Origin: Candidatus Omnitrophota bacterium
Lineage (GTDB): Bacteria; Omnitrophota; Koll11; Gygaellales; Profunditerraquicolaceae
Assembly: GCA_026387515.1 (NCBI GenBank)
Contig: JAPLLP010000274.1
Location: 1-9,109, forward strand
Direction: 5' to 3'
DNA length: 9,109 nucleotides
Positions 1-6,442 of this stretch are shown here, one piece after another (within the stretch, counting starts at the first letter, position 1; every line of letters begins with the position of its first letter). The notes beneath the pieces were generated by a model. That model made no database searches. It was not told the origin of the DNA and worked only from the letters and a program-made list of their open reading frames with translations. A program made the translations under genes and the position numbers.

Positions 1-1760
1 ATAAGAGAATACATACTTACTTTTTCTATGGTCTTATTTGACTTCTGATAGACAAAATCATTCACGTTATTCCACTGGCCCAATTTTACGTCAGCCACTT
101 CCCCTTTTAAGATTGGCTGGTTCGGGCCGGTAGGAGTGATCTCAAAGGAGGCCTTGGCATCCAACCAGGAATATGCGCCGCACAAACCTAATCGTTCAGG
201 GGTAATTACACAGACATGGTTAGGCGCGAAGGACTGGCACAAAAGGCAAGAAAAGAATGTATCCTGACTCTCATCGGTCATCCCACTGATGCGTTCGTCT
301 CGCTCATCATAGGACTTTTTGGCCTCGACCAATAACTTTTCTACGTCCTCCTGCTTAGTATAAAGCTTAACCTGAACCTTATCCACTATTGCGCTATATT
401 CCTGATGCAACATTGCATGCAGGACTATGCCGATATGTTTCAGGCGAAAACCCTTAGCAAAGGCATCTTTACAAATCCTTATCCAGTTCATATCGCGCTG
501 ACCGATATGCATAAGGCCCATGCAATAATTGGTGTAACGGTGGATCTGGCGTTCCAGTATGGGCTCGAAATCTTTCTGCATCTTGCGCCCGGCAACCTCA
601 ACGATGATCGCCAAAGGCATGGATTTAGAACCCTCCTGGAGTTTATCTATATCCGGACCGATCACCTCGACTAAGGCGTCCTCCACTTCTTCCGATTTCC
701 TGGTCGCCAGGTATTCAAAAGCAGCAGAAGCCTTCTGTCCAAATTCTACATAGAGTTGTTCTCTTCTCACGCGTTCGCCTTCAAATGCCGCCGCGTAAGG
801 TACCGGGATCGGGATCGAAGACACCTTGACCTTAACTCCCCTTACTTCGATGCACCGCGGGACGATCTTACGGTGGTCTAATTCTTTAACCAATGCTTCA
901 TAAGTGGTAATGCCCGATGGTTTTATCTCCGGTATATCCGTATCGGCAATAATGGGAAAACCCATATTTATCGCGCCGGCTCCGGTGGCATATTTTATAT
1001 CGTCAAGCTCTCCCAAAACCAGGCCAAAGGCAAATACGCGTTCTTTGGTATACAAAAGGCATTTTTGGGCCTGCCCGGGTTTTAGGCCGCCAAAGGTCAG
1101 CGCTGAACGTATCGCCCAGTTTAAAGGATAAATACCTGAGATGGTATCGCGGCCATAAGGCACGATATAATTATCCCACCCCATCTGCACGTTCTCTTCC
1201 AAAAGCTGGTCGATGATCGAGCGTCCGTTCACCGAGGAACCCACAAACATCAGAATATTTCTCTCCTGCAATTCCCTGATTATCTGGACAGCGGTTTTAT
1301 TATCGGGTGCCGCGCCCAATATCGCGGCAAAACCGGGCATGCGTCCATCGACAAGCTGGATGCCTAGCGATCGCATGATCGTATCCGTGAAAAAACCGTT
1401 GCAATCTTTCTGGGGTTCCTGGTTATATAGGTAACGCAGGGCCACGATTATCTCTTCGCAGAATAATGTGGACATGCCGGCATTCAAGGCATCGCCTAAA
1501 TAAGGCAACCAGACCTTATCGGAAGGGACGGCTCGCGGCAACAAGGTCTTGGCGTGCGCGAGAATTATTTCCGCCTCCTTAAGGGTCTCAACTTTTGCCC
1601 CCAATAAGGCATTGGCCATGGGCAGATAGAAGGCGGTCTCCGGAAAACCTATTTTTTGACTCGGGCCTTTTTCTTTGATCGCCTTATTCAAAAAATCTTC
1701 CGCCTGTTTATAAATCTCGTTTGCCCCGCGAATAACCGCAGTTGCCACGATCTTAGACAT
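1..1760 (-). CDS. acsB: Acetyl-CoA synthase (CODH/ACS beta subunit), 3' end off the left edge
   Basis: AcsB joins CO from CO dehydrogenase, a methyl group from the corrinoid protein and CoA at the Ni-Ni-[4Fe-4S] A-cluster to make acetyl-CoA. The frame is open from ATG at 1760 to the window edge (586 codons). The start has an AGGAG site at 1768-1772, 7 nt upstream, and overlaps the end of the oxidoreductase gene by 8 nt (ATGTCTAA), so translation is probably coupled. Cysteines C505, C508, C517 and C527 (CLLCQSFAPNHVC, then GLCGA) match the Moorella A-cluster ligands 506/509/518/528, one residue off, and F511 matches Phe512. The last two ligands (the GCG motif near 595-597) and about 145 residues lie outside the window. 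The roughly 310-residue N-terminal region that docks on CODH in bacteria is present (start MSKIVATAV; YLP near 45; LLEENVQMG in the middle), so this is the bacterial form, not archaeal CdhC. I see no frameshift. Identification is firm. Confidence 0.97.
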   Translation of the reverse strand, partial: MSKIVATAVIRGANEIYKQAEDFLNKAIKEKGPSQKIGFPETAFYLPMANALLGAKVETLKEAEIILAHAKTLLPRAVPSDKVWLPYLGDALNAGMSTLFCEEIIVALRYLYNQEPQKDCNGFFTDTIMRSLGIQLVDGRMPGFAAILGAAPDNKTAVQIIRELQERNILMFVGSSVNGRSIIDQLLEENVQMGWDNYIVPYGRDTISGIYPLNWAIRSALTFGGLKPGQAQKCLLYTKERVFAFGLVLGELDDIKYATGAGAINMGFPIIADTDIPEIKPSGITTYEALVKELDHRKIVPRCIEVRGVKVKVSSIPIPVPYAAAFEGERVRREQLYVEFGQKASAAFEYLATRKSEEVEDALVEVIGPDIDKLQEGSKSMPLAIIVEVAGRKMQKDFEPILERQIHRYTNYCMGLMHIGQRDMNWIRICKDAFAKGFRLKHIGIVLHAMLHQEYSAIVDKVQVKLYTKQEDVEKLLVEAKKSYDERDERISGMTDESQDTFFSCLLCQSFAPNHVCVITPERLGLCGAYSWLDAKASFEITPTGPNQPILKGEVADVKLGQWNNVNDFVYQKSNKTIEKVSMYSL

Positions 1761-3018
1761 AGATGTGCTCCTCACTTTTAACAAAGTCTTTTATTGTAGG
1801 ATATCCGAAATTTTCTTCCAGTAGCTTATCTTTAAGCGCCGAAACGTCAATCCGCTCCCGGATCAAACGCAAGAATACCCCACTGGCCTTGATATCTCCG
1901 ACTAATATCGCTCCCACTATAATATTATTCCTGAGTATAAGCTTTTTATACAGATTATTTTTTGCGTCCATAAACTTTAGCTCTTCGATCGAGGAATCCC
2001 CTTCTTTGACCTTATATATGCCTAAAGACACTACCGCCAAACCAAAAAATTCAAGGGAATTCATGCCTACGGAACCCTCATACTTAAGGTTATCTCCGGA
2101 CATATTGGCTCCGGCGATCTTACCCTGCTCCACTGCCACCGGCCAGAGGGCGTTGATAGTGTGCGCTCCCAGGGCAATATCAAAACTCTCGCAGGCATCG
2201 CCGCCCGTGTATATATTTGACGTGTTAGTCTGTAAAAAATTATTCGCGATAATGCCTTCGTTAGATTGAACCTGGGTTTCCTTGACTAATTCTATATTGG
2301 CAGAAACGCCCTTCCCCACGATCACCATAGAACAGCCGATTGCCTTGCCTGAGTCAAGTTTCACTGCCTTGATATCTCCCTCTCCGATAATTTCTTCGGC
2401 ATCCTGGCCTAAAAGCACCTCGATCCCATGCCCTTCTAATCTTTGCTGCACCAGTCCGGCGGCCTGAACATCCAACATCTGCGATAACACTTGTTTTGAT
2501 TTAATGATCACCTTGACATCGATATTTCTCTTCTTTAAAGCATAGGCCGCCTTTAAACCGATAAGCCCGCCGCCTAAAACACAGACAGTCTTAGTCACCG
2601 GTAACAAACCAGAAATGTTTTGTGCGTCTTTGATGGTGCGAAAACCAAACACGCCGGTCCTTTTGATGCCTTTGAGCTCCGGGTATTTCGGCCGCGCGCC
2701 GGTAGCTATCATAAGCGCGTCATAACCCAATTGGCTTTTATCTTCCAGGACAATACGGTTCTTCTTTGGATCAACCCTGGCCACTTTTTTATTCAATAAA
2801 AGCTCGACATTGTTATCTTGATAAAAACTGGCAGCCCGGTAAACCAGTTTGTCTTCTTTGACTTCTCCGGCTAGATAATAAGAGATCAAGCAACGACAAT
2901 AGGCAGAATAGCCCTCTTCCGAGATAACCGTAACCTTGGATTCCTTATCCCGTTTTCGGATCGCCTCAACCGCAGCGATCCCCGCCGCCGAATTCCCTAT
3001 GATTATGAATTGTTTCAT
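1753..3018 (-). CDS. FAD/NAD(P)-dependent oxidoreductase of the CODH-associated FNOR type
   Basis: A 421-residue flavoprotein of the pyridine nucleotide-disulfide oxidoreductase class I (NADH oxidase-like). It has an FAD-binding Rossmann motif GNSAAG at residues 8-13, ATGARP at 105-110, a second dinucleotide motif GGGLIG at 149-154 for NAD(P)H, and the FAD-contacting TGGDA at 271-275. A C-terminal dimerisation-like domain follows. The start chosen is ATG at 3018, right before the Rossmann strand. A 20-codon longer frame from 3078 would only run through the ferredoxin gene. Start and ferredoxin stop overlap as ATGA, with no clear ribosome site, so coupling is likely. C41 and C43 (YCRCL) sit where the redox cysteine of NADH oxidases falls. 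Lying between a CooF-like ferredoxin and acsB, it probably moves electrons between CODH/ferredoxin and NAD(P)H; this role is inferred from the known cooS-cooF-FNOR gene trios. The exact electron acceptor cannot be read from the sequence. Confidence 0.85.
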   Translation of the reverse strand: MKQFIIIGNSAAGIAAVEAIRKRDKESKVTVISEEGYSAYCRCLISYYLAGEVKEDKLVYRAASFYQDNNVELLLNKKVARVDPKKNRIVLEDKSQLGYDALMIATGARPKYPELKGIKRTGVFGFRTIKDAQNISGLLPVTKTVCVLGGGLIGLKAAYALKKRNIDVKVIIKSKQVLSQMLDVQAAGLVQQRLEGHGIEVLLGQDAEEIIGEGDIKAVKLDSGKAIGCSMVIVGKGVSANIELVKETQVQSNEGIIANNFLQTNTSNIYTGGDACESFDIALGAHTINALWPVAVEQGKIAGANMSGDNLKYEGSVGMNSLEFFGLAVVSLGIYKVKEGDSSIEELKFMDAKNNLYKKLILRNNIIVGAILVGDIKASGVFLRLIRERIDVSALKDKLLEENFGYPTIKDFVKSEEHIYV

Positions 3019-3464
3019 TTTTCGACTAATAATTCTTCCTGCCAGATGATCGCACCGGTAGGACAGGCCTTGACACATGCAGGCTCGTCCTTATCTTTAC
3101 ATTTATCGCAACGTATAGGAATCTTCGCCTTGATATTCGGGCGGATTGCCCCATAAGGACAAACCATCACGCACATCCAGCATCCTACGCAGCGGCTTTC
3201 ATCATGCTGAACCATGCCTTTTTCTTTATCGTACACCAGGCACGCGGACATGCAGGCATCCACGCACTTAGGATCCTCGCAATGCCGGCAGGAAACCGGA
3301 TAATTCTTTCCTCCGGCTGCCAAAACCTTTTTGCGCGGCAGGGACTTTTTCTCTTCGGCAATAGACTTAAACAATTCTCCGGTAAGAGAATGCGCTACTG
3401 CGCAGGCAATCTCGCAGGACTTACAACCTAGGCATTTTTTTACGTCGTAATAGAGCTGTTTCAT
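3015..3464 (-). CDS. cooF: CooF-like ferredoxin with four [4Fe-4S] clusters
   Basis: A 149-residue electron-transfer protein of the CooF/HycB/DmsB family. Four cysteine quartets are visible: C11/C14/C17/C21, C59/C62/C67/C71, C92/C95/C98/C102 and C119/C122/C130/C134, enough for four [4Fe-4S] clusters. There is no signal peptide, so it should be cytoplasmic. It follows the CO dehydrogenase gene and overlaps the flavoprotein gene by 4 nt. The natural reading is that it takes electrons from, or gives them to, the CODH and passes them to the flavoprotein. The second quartet ends CMSAC where many relatives have C-P-T-G-A or C-M-S-G-A, so C75 is an extra cysteine of unknown meaning. The ATG at 3464 has no Shine-Dalgarno sequence: the 15-bp arm of the neighbouring inverted repeat ends 4 nt before it. 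The family call is firm. The symbol rests on context, since HycB-like ferredoxins look alike. Confidence 0.88.
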   Translation of the reverse strand: MKQLYYDVKKCLGCKSCEIACAVAHSLTGELFKSIAEEKKSLPRKKVLAAGGKNYPVSCRHCEDPKCVDACMSACLVYDKEKGMVQHDESRCVGCWMCVMVCPYGAIRPNIKAKIPIRCDKCKDKDEPACVKACPTGAIIWQEELLVEK

Positions 3465-3468
3465 ATTG

Positions 3469-3620
3469 AGGGGACGTTTCCTTCAATTATAACTCTATTA
3501 TTAACAAAGATTTGTAACCACGCGTTTTCCATTTTTATTTTTATTACCCTTTTAATTTGGAAAATGTCTTGTTTTAATTTATTGTACTCCAGTCGGTTAG
3601 GACACAAGGAAACGTCCCCT
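3469..3620. mobile_element. MITE-like element: perfect 15-bp inverted repeats around AT-rich DNA
   Basis: AGGGGACGTTTCCTT at 3469-3483 is the exact reverse complement of AAGGAAACGTCCCCT at 3606-3620. The 122 bp between them are strongly AT-rich, unlike the genes on both sides, and hold no convincing reading frame. Each arm is itself a near-palindrome around ACGT. An inner 7-bp dyad (TTTTCCA 3525-3531, TGGAAAA 3558-3564) adds a possible second stem. The element fills almost the whole gap: one arm overlaps the cooS stop codon (TAG 3621-3619) and the other ends 4 nt before the cooF ATG. No obvious target-site duplication was found. Size and layout fit a small non-autonomous element or a REP-type repeat; an attenuator or processing structure in the operon RNA is an alternative. 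The inverted repeat is certain, its mobile nature is inferred. Confidence 0.6.
3486..3491 (-). promoter_or_regulatory. Possible -10 box inside the inverted-repeat element
   Basis: The minus strand reads TATAAT here, about 22 nt before the cooF ATG. No good -35 hexamer is found at 16-18 nt spacing; TTTGTT and TTACAA lie at wrong distances. In such AT-rich DNA a chance match is likely. If real, the element would give cooF, the flavoprotein and acsB their own weak promoter. Confidence 0.2.
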
Positions 3621-4056
3621 ATGCTACGGGTTTTAATTTCAGGGCTTCCCTTTTCTTATCGATGTGCGCGATCATGAGCTTTGCCATCTTCAGAGGATCA
3701 TCGCAAAACTCAAACCTTCCTCCGGTAACCTGCTCGATTTCTCCGGTAAGATAATCAGTCAGATTCTTACTCCCCAAAGTGGCAAAAGGGCTGGCGCCGA
3801 ATATAGTATAAACTCCCGAGGCCACAAAATAAAATCCAATGGTGATGGCTTTTTCAGACATCCATTCCGGAGCGCAGCCCGCAGCCGGGATATCCGATAA
3901 ATCTTCTCCCAGGCCGCCTTCAGCGATAATATGGCTGGCTGCGGTCAATATGCGCGAATTATCCACGCAGGAACCCAGATGCAATACCGGCGGGATACCT
4001 ACTGCTTCGCAGATCTCCTGCAGGCCCTTGCCGGCAAATTGCTTAGCTGCTTTTAA
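3619..4056 (-). pseudogene. cooS: CO dehydrogenase C-terminal fragment, separated by frameshift
   Basis: This frame is open from 4056 to the TAG at 3619 and carries on CooS homology after the lesion. It begins KAAKQFAGKGLQEICEAVG, then GIPPVLHLGSCVDNSR (the Cys526 C-cluster ligand of Carboxydothermus CODH-II), PAAGCAPEWMSEKA (containing the Lys563 equivalent), and ends ALKLKPVA at about the family's usual C-terminus. No ATG starts it. The first possible start is TTG at 3984, which is simply the leucine of VLHLG and has no ribosome site, so independent translation is unlikely. It must be read as the 3' part of one gene with the upstream fragment. No other stops or shifts occur in it, so the break is recent or a sequence error. 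Confidence 0.85.
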
Positions 4057-5473
4057 TCAACTCTTTAACTAGCGTAGTATGAAAATAATCATGGGTCTGC
4101 TTGGGATTATTGCAACCCACTACTCCGGCCAGGCCGCGCAACCGCCCGGAAATAATCGCCTCGTTCAAAGGTTTATAAGTGGCGCGGTATCTTCCGCCTA
4201 AAATCTGAAAGACCGCCTCTTTGGTAAACCCGGCTACCAGGTCCATCTCATATTGCGGGATATTTACCTTCTCTTTTTTGCGATTGGCAAAATTCTCAAC
4301 CGCCACTTTAATGATCTCTTTGGTCGACTCATAGGCGTTTTCAGGGGTAAAGGCAATATGATTGACGCCCGGGAAACGCGCCTTGGGATTAGTGGTGATA
4401 AGTTTAGTATGGTAACAGGCGGCGACCTCCTGAAGCGCAGGCATAATGCATTGCACGTCCACCATCATCACTTCCACTGCTCCGGTTACGATTGCCAGCT
4501 CTTGCTGCAGGAAATTTCCTGCCACGGCAATACCGTGACGCATCAAAACCTCGTTTGCCGTACAACAAATGCCGGCTAAGTTTATCCCCTCTGCACCCAT
4601 CTTCTTGGCCAACTTCACTAATTCGGGATCCTGGGCGGCCTTGACTGCCATTTCCGAAAGCATTGGCTCATGCCCGTGCACCACGATATTCACATAATTT
4701 TCTTTGATCACTCCCAAATTAACCTTTCCCCGGATCGGCTCAGGGCTACCCAGAATAATATCCTGCACATCCGTGGCGATCATCGAACCGCCCCACCCGT
4801 CGGAAAGCGCACAACGCAAACCAGCCAGCATAAGATTCTTATAGTCATTATCCACACCCATAGTGGTAGTATGCAATAATTCCACCACTTCCCTATCTAT
4901 GCCGCGCGGGGTAATCCCTAATTTTTTCCAGAGCTCCTGGCGTTTTTTGGGAGCGCGCTTTACAAACTCAAGCTCTCCCTCCTGCTTACCAAATTCCGCA
5001 AGCAACTTTTTAGAAAGTTCTTTGGCGATCTCTTCTTTGGTCTTATTTATATCAATACTAAACTCCTGGGCCAACACCTTCAATTTCTCTTCATCAATAA
5101 TCTCATAATTATGGTGATGCGCTGCGCCTTTTTCATGCGCGTGGCTGCCGGTTATAAGTGAAAGCGTATGCGCCACGTCCCGGCCATGGTCAGAATGCGC
5201 CGAGCCGCCTACGGCGATCTTACGTGCCAGATTCCTGGCCGCGATAGTATCGGCGTTTGCCCCGCAAACCCCGCATTGCGCCCCCTCGCCAAAAGGATCT
5301 ATGCGGCAGGGCCCCATGGCGCAGACCGTGCAACATACGCCCAGTTGCCCGAAACCGCACTGCGGCTGCTGCATCTCTAACCTATCCCAGGCAGTCTTAA
5401 TATTTTCTTCCTGGGCCTTTTTCAAGGCTTCCTGCGTTGCAGGATCTATTGATTTTTGTTCAATATTGGACAT
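4043..5473 (-). CDS. cooS: Ni-containing CO dehydrogenase, N-terminal 476 residues, broken at its 3' end
   Basis: CooS/AcsA interconverts CO and CO2 at the Ni-4Fe-4S C-cluster and feeds CO to acetyl-CoA synthase. From ATG at 5473 the D- and B-cluster cysteines fall at C39, C47, C48, C51, C56 and C70, the same numbers as in Carboxydothermus CODH-II. H93, a proposed proton-transfer residue, is present. C-cluster ligands follow: HGH at 266-268, C303/C304 (GICCTANE), C342 (VQCIMP) and C454 (GCNNPK). A His-rich loop (SHAHEKGAAHHH, 110-121) is longer than I expect and explains the later offset of 7-9 residues. After ELIK (471-474) the frame hits AGC AGC TAA and stops at 4043. The next family motif, the cysteine of T-G-C, is absent from every frame, and the rest continues in another frame. 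A longer frame from 5542 only translates intergenic hairpins; ATG 5473 has AAGGAG 5 nt upstream. As written the product would be inactive. Confidence 0.93.
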   Translation of the reverse strand: MSNIEQKSIDPATQEALKKAQEENIKTAWDRLEMQQPQCGFGQLGVCCTVCAMGPCRIDPFGEGAQCGVCGANADTIAARNLARKIAVGGSAHSDHGRDVAHTLSLITGSHAHEKGAAHHHNYEIIDEEKLKVLAQEFSIDINKTKEEIAKELSKKLLAEFGKQEGELEFVKRAPKKRQELWKKLGITPRGIDREVVELLHTTTMGVDNDYKNLMLAGLRCALSDGWGGSMIATDVQDIILGSPEPIRGKVNLGVIKENYVNIVVHGHEPMLSEMAVKAAQDPELVKLAKKMGAEGINLAGICCTANEVLMRHGIAVAGNFLQQELAIVTGAVEVMMVDVQCIMPALQEVAACYHTKLITTNPKARFPGVNHIAFTPENAYESTKEIIKVAVENFANRKKEKVNIPQYEMDLVAGFTKEAVFQILGGRYRATYKPLNEAIISGRLRGLAGVVGCNNPKQTHDYFHTTLVKELIKSS

Positions 5474-5478
5474 GCGTT

Positions 5479-5484
5479 CTCCTT
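5479..5484 (-). promoter_or_regulatory. Ribosome binding site of cooS
   Basis: AAGGAG on the minus strand, 5 nt before ATG 5473. It fixes the cooS start and rules out the 23-codon longer frame from 5542. It directly follows the conserved tail (CTACTGCGA) of the nearer hairpin unit, so folding of that unit may affect access to it. Confidence 0.8.
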
Positions 5485-5524
5485 CGCAGTAGTGAATGCC
5501 GGCCGATCCGATAAGGCCGGGCAT
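5485..5524 (-). repeat. Hairpin repeat unit B (GC-rich stem, shared loop and tail)
   Basis: On the minus strand ATGCCCGGCC (5524-5515) pairs with GGCCGGCAT (5504-5496), a 9-bp stem with one bulged C. The loop contains TATCGGAT, and the tail is TTCACTACTGCG. Loop and tail recur in unit A 40 nt upstream, while the stem sequence is entirely different. The unit ends just before the cooS ribosome site. There is no T-run, so it is not an intrinsic terminator. Confidence 0.75.
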
Positions 5525-5562
5525 CGCAGTAGCGAACCCCAATCCATCCGATAGGATTGGGG
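5525..5562 (-). repeat. Hairpin repeat unit A (9-bp stem, shared loop and tail)
   Basis: On the minus strand CCCCAATCC (5562-5554) and GGATTGGGG (5545-5537) form a perfect 9-bp stem around the loop TATCGGAT (5553-5546), followed by TTCGCTACTGCG. It starts about 10 nt after the metF stop codon. Loop and tail match unit B. With no T-run it should not end transcription, but it could protect or divide the RNA between the methyl-branch genes and the CODH part of the operon. Confidence 0.75.
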
Positions 5563-5571
5563 GTGTCTTAT

Positions 5572-6441
5572 CTACAATCCAGCGGCATCAAGCACCAGCG
5601 GGACCTTCTTATCCCATCCGATAGGCATAATATGTATCCCTTGGCACATGGGTTTTAATTCTTTGATCAGGCGCGCGGCAATCTCAATGGACTTTGCCGA
5701 TTTATCTTTGGTCTCTTCCATCTCTTTGATTAAATTGTCCGGTACGAACACCCCGGCAACATTCTTGTTCATGTAACGGGCCATTCCGGCGGATTTTAAT
5801 AATACAATACCGGCTAAAATGGTGGCCTTAAGATGTTTGGTCTTACTTAAAAAGTTTTCAAAGATTTTGATATCATAAACCGCCTGGGTTTGAAAAAATT
5901 CCGCTCCCGCCGCGATCTTTTTCTCCATTTTCATAATTTGCGGCTCTATTGGGTCTGCCCCGGGATTCACCACTGCTCCCAGGCAAAACTTTGGCGCAGC
6001 GCCTTCCAATTTATTGCCTTTCATATCAAGGCCTTCCTGCAGTTTACGCGCAACCTGCAAAAGCTGCACCGAATCTAAATCAAACACGGGCTTGGCATCC
6101 GGATGATCCCCTAATGTGGTATGGTCTCCGGTAAGGATTAAGACGTTTTCAATACCTAATACCGCCGCAGAAAGTAAATCCGACTGCAAGGCCAAGCGGT
6201 TGCGGTCACGGCAGGTCATCTGGAAGATTGGATCAAATCCCTTCTCTTTCAATAAAGAACACACGACCAAAGAACCCAAGCGCATAACTGAGCTCTGCAG
6301 ATCCGTGACATTAATCGCATCCACCCGGCCGCGGATAAGCTCGGCGTCCTCAAGAAGCACCTTTGTCTCGATACCTTTAGGCGGGCCGATCTCCGAAGTC
6401 AAGAGAAACTTTCCTACCAGGATTTTTTCTTTAAAGGTCAT
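5572..6441 (-). CDS. metF: 5,10-methylenetetrahydrofolate reductase, MetF type
   Basis: It reduces methylene-THF to methyl-THF, the last step of the methyl branch before transfer to the corrinoid protein. The 289-residue length fits a stand-alone FAD-binding TIM barrel. Landmarks are TSEIGPPKG near the start, with E17 equivalent to E. coli Glu28; R54 and the TCRDRNR segment (76-82); LTGDH, with D106 equivalent to Asp120; and the C-terminal GIHIMPIGWD typical of acetogen-like and related anaerobe enzymes. ATG 6441 lies 1 nt after the folD stop with no clear ribosome site, so coupling to folD is likely. MetV, the partner of MetF in many acetogens, is not next to it, so its electron donor is open. 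Translation is continuous and looks intact. Confidence 0.93.
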   Translation of the reverse strand: MTFKEKILVGKFLLTSEIGPPKGIETKVLLEDAELIRGRVDAINVTDLQSSVMRLGSLVVCSLLKEKGFDPIFQMTCRDRNRLALQSDLLSAAVLGIENVLILTGDHTTLGDHPDAKPVFDLDSVQLLQVARKLQEGLDMKGNKLEGAAPKFCLGAVVNPGADPIEPQIMKMEKKIAAGAEFFQTQAVYDIKIFENFLSKTKHLKATILAGIVLLKSAGMARYMNKNVAGVFVPDNLIKEMEETKDKSAKSIEIAARLIKELKPMCQGIHIMPIGWDKKVPLVLDAAGL

Positions 6442-6442
6442 A

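Noticed and set aside
405..2467. Plus-strand reading frames of 60-168 codons across acsB and the flavoprotein gene
   Set aside because: They are antisense shadows of strongly conserved genes and show no family motifs or ribosome sites.
3019..3078. 20-codon N-terminal extension of the FNOR-type gene
   Set aside because: It lies wholly within the ferredoxin gene; the Rossmann motif begins right after ATG 3018.
3619..4060. Programmed +1 frameshift making full-length CooS
   Set aside because: Even after a shift about 24 residues with a C-cluster cysteine would be missing, and I see no convincing slippery context.
5474..5542. In-frame 23-codon extension of cooS from ATG 5542
   Set aside because: It translates the two hairpin units, and ATG 5473 has an AAGGAG site and gives family-matching cysteine numbering.
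5537..5562. Intrinsic terminator after metF
   Set aside because: The stem is strong but is followed by TTCGC, not a T-run, and the operon goes on directly with cooS.
5609..5622. Third copy of the hairpin loop motif (ATCCGATAGG) within metF
   Set aside because: It encodes the conserved P-I-G-W segment of MetF and lacks both the stem and the tail of the repeat units.
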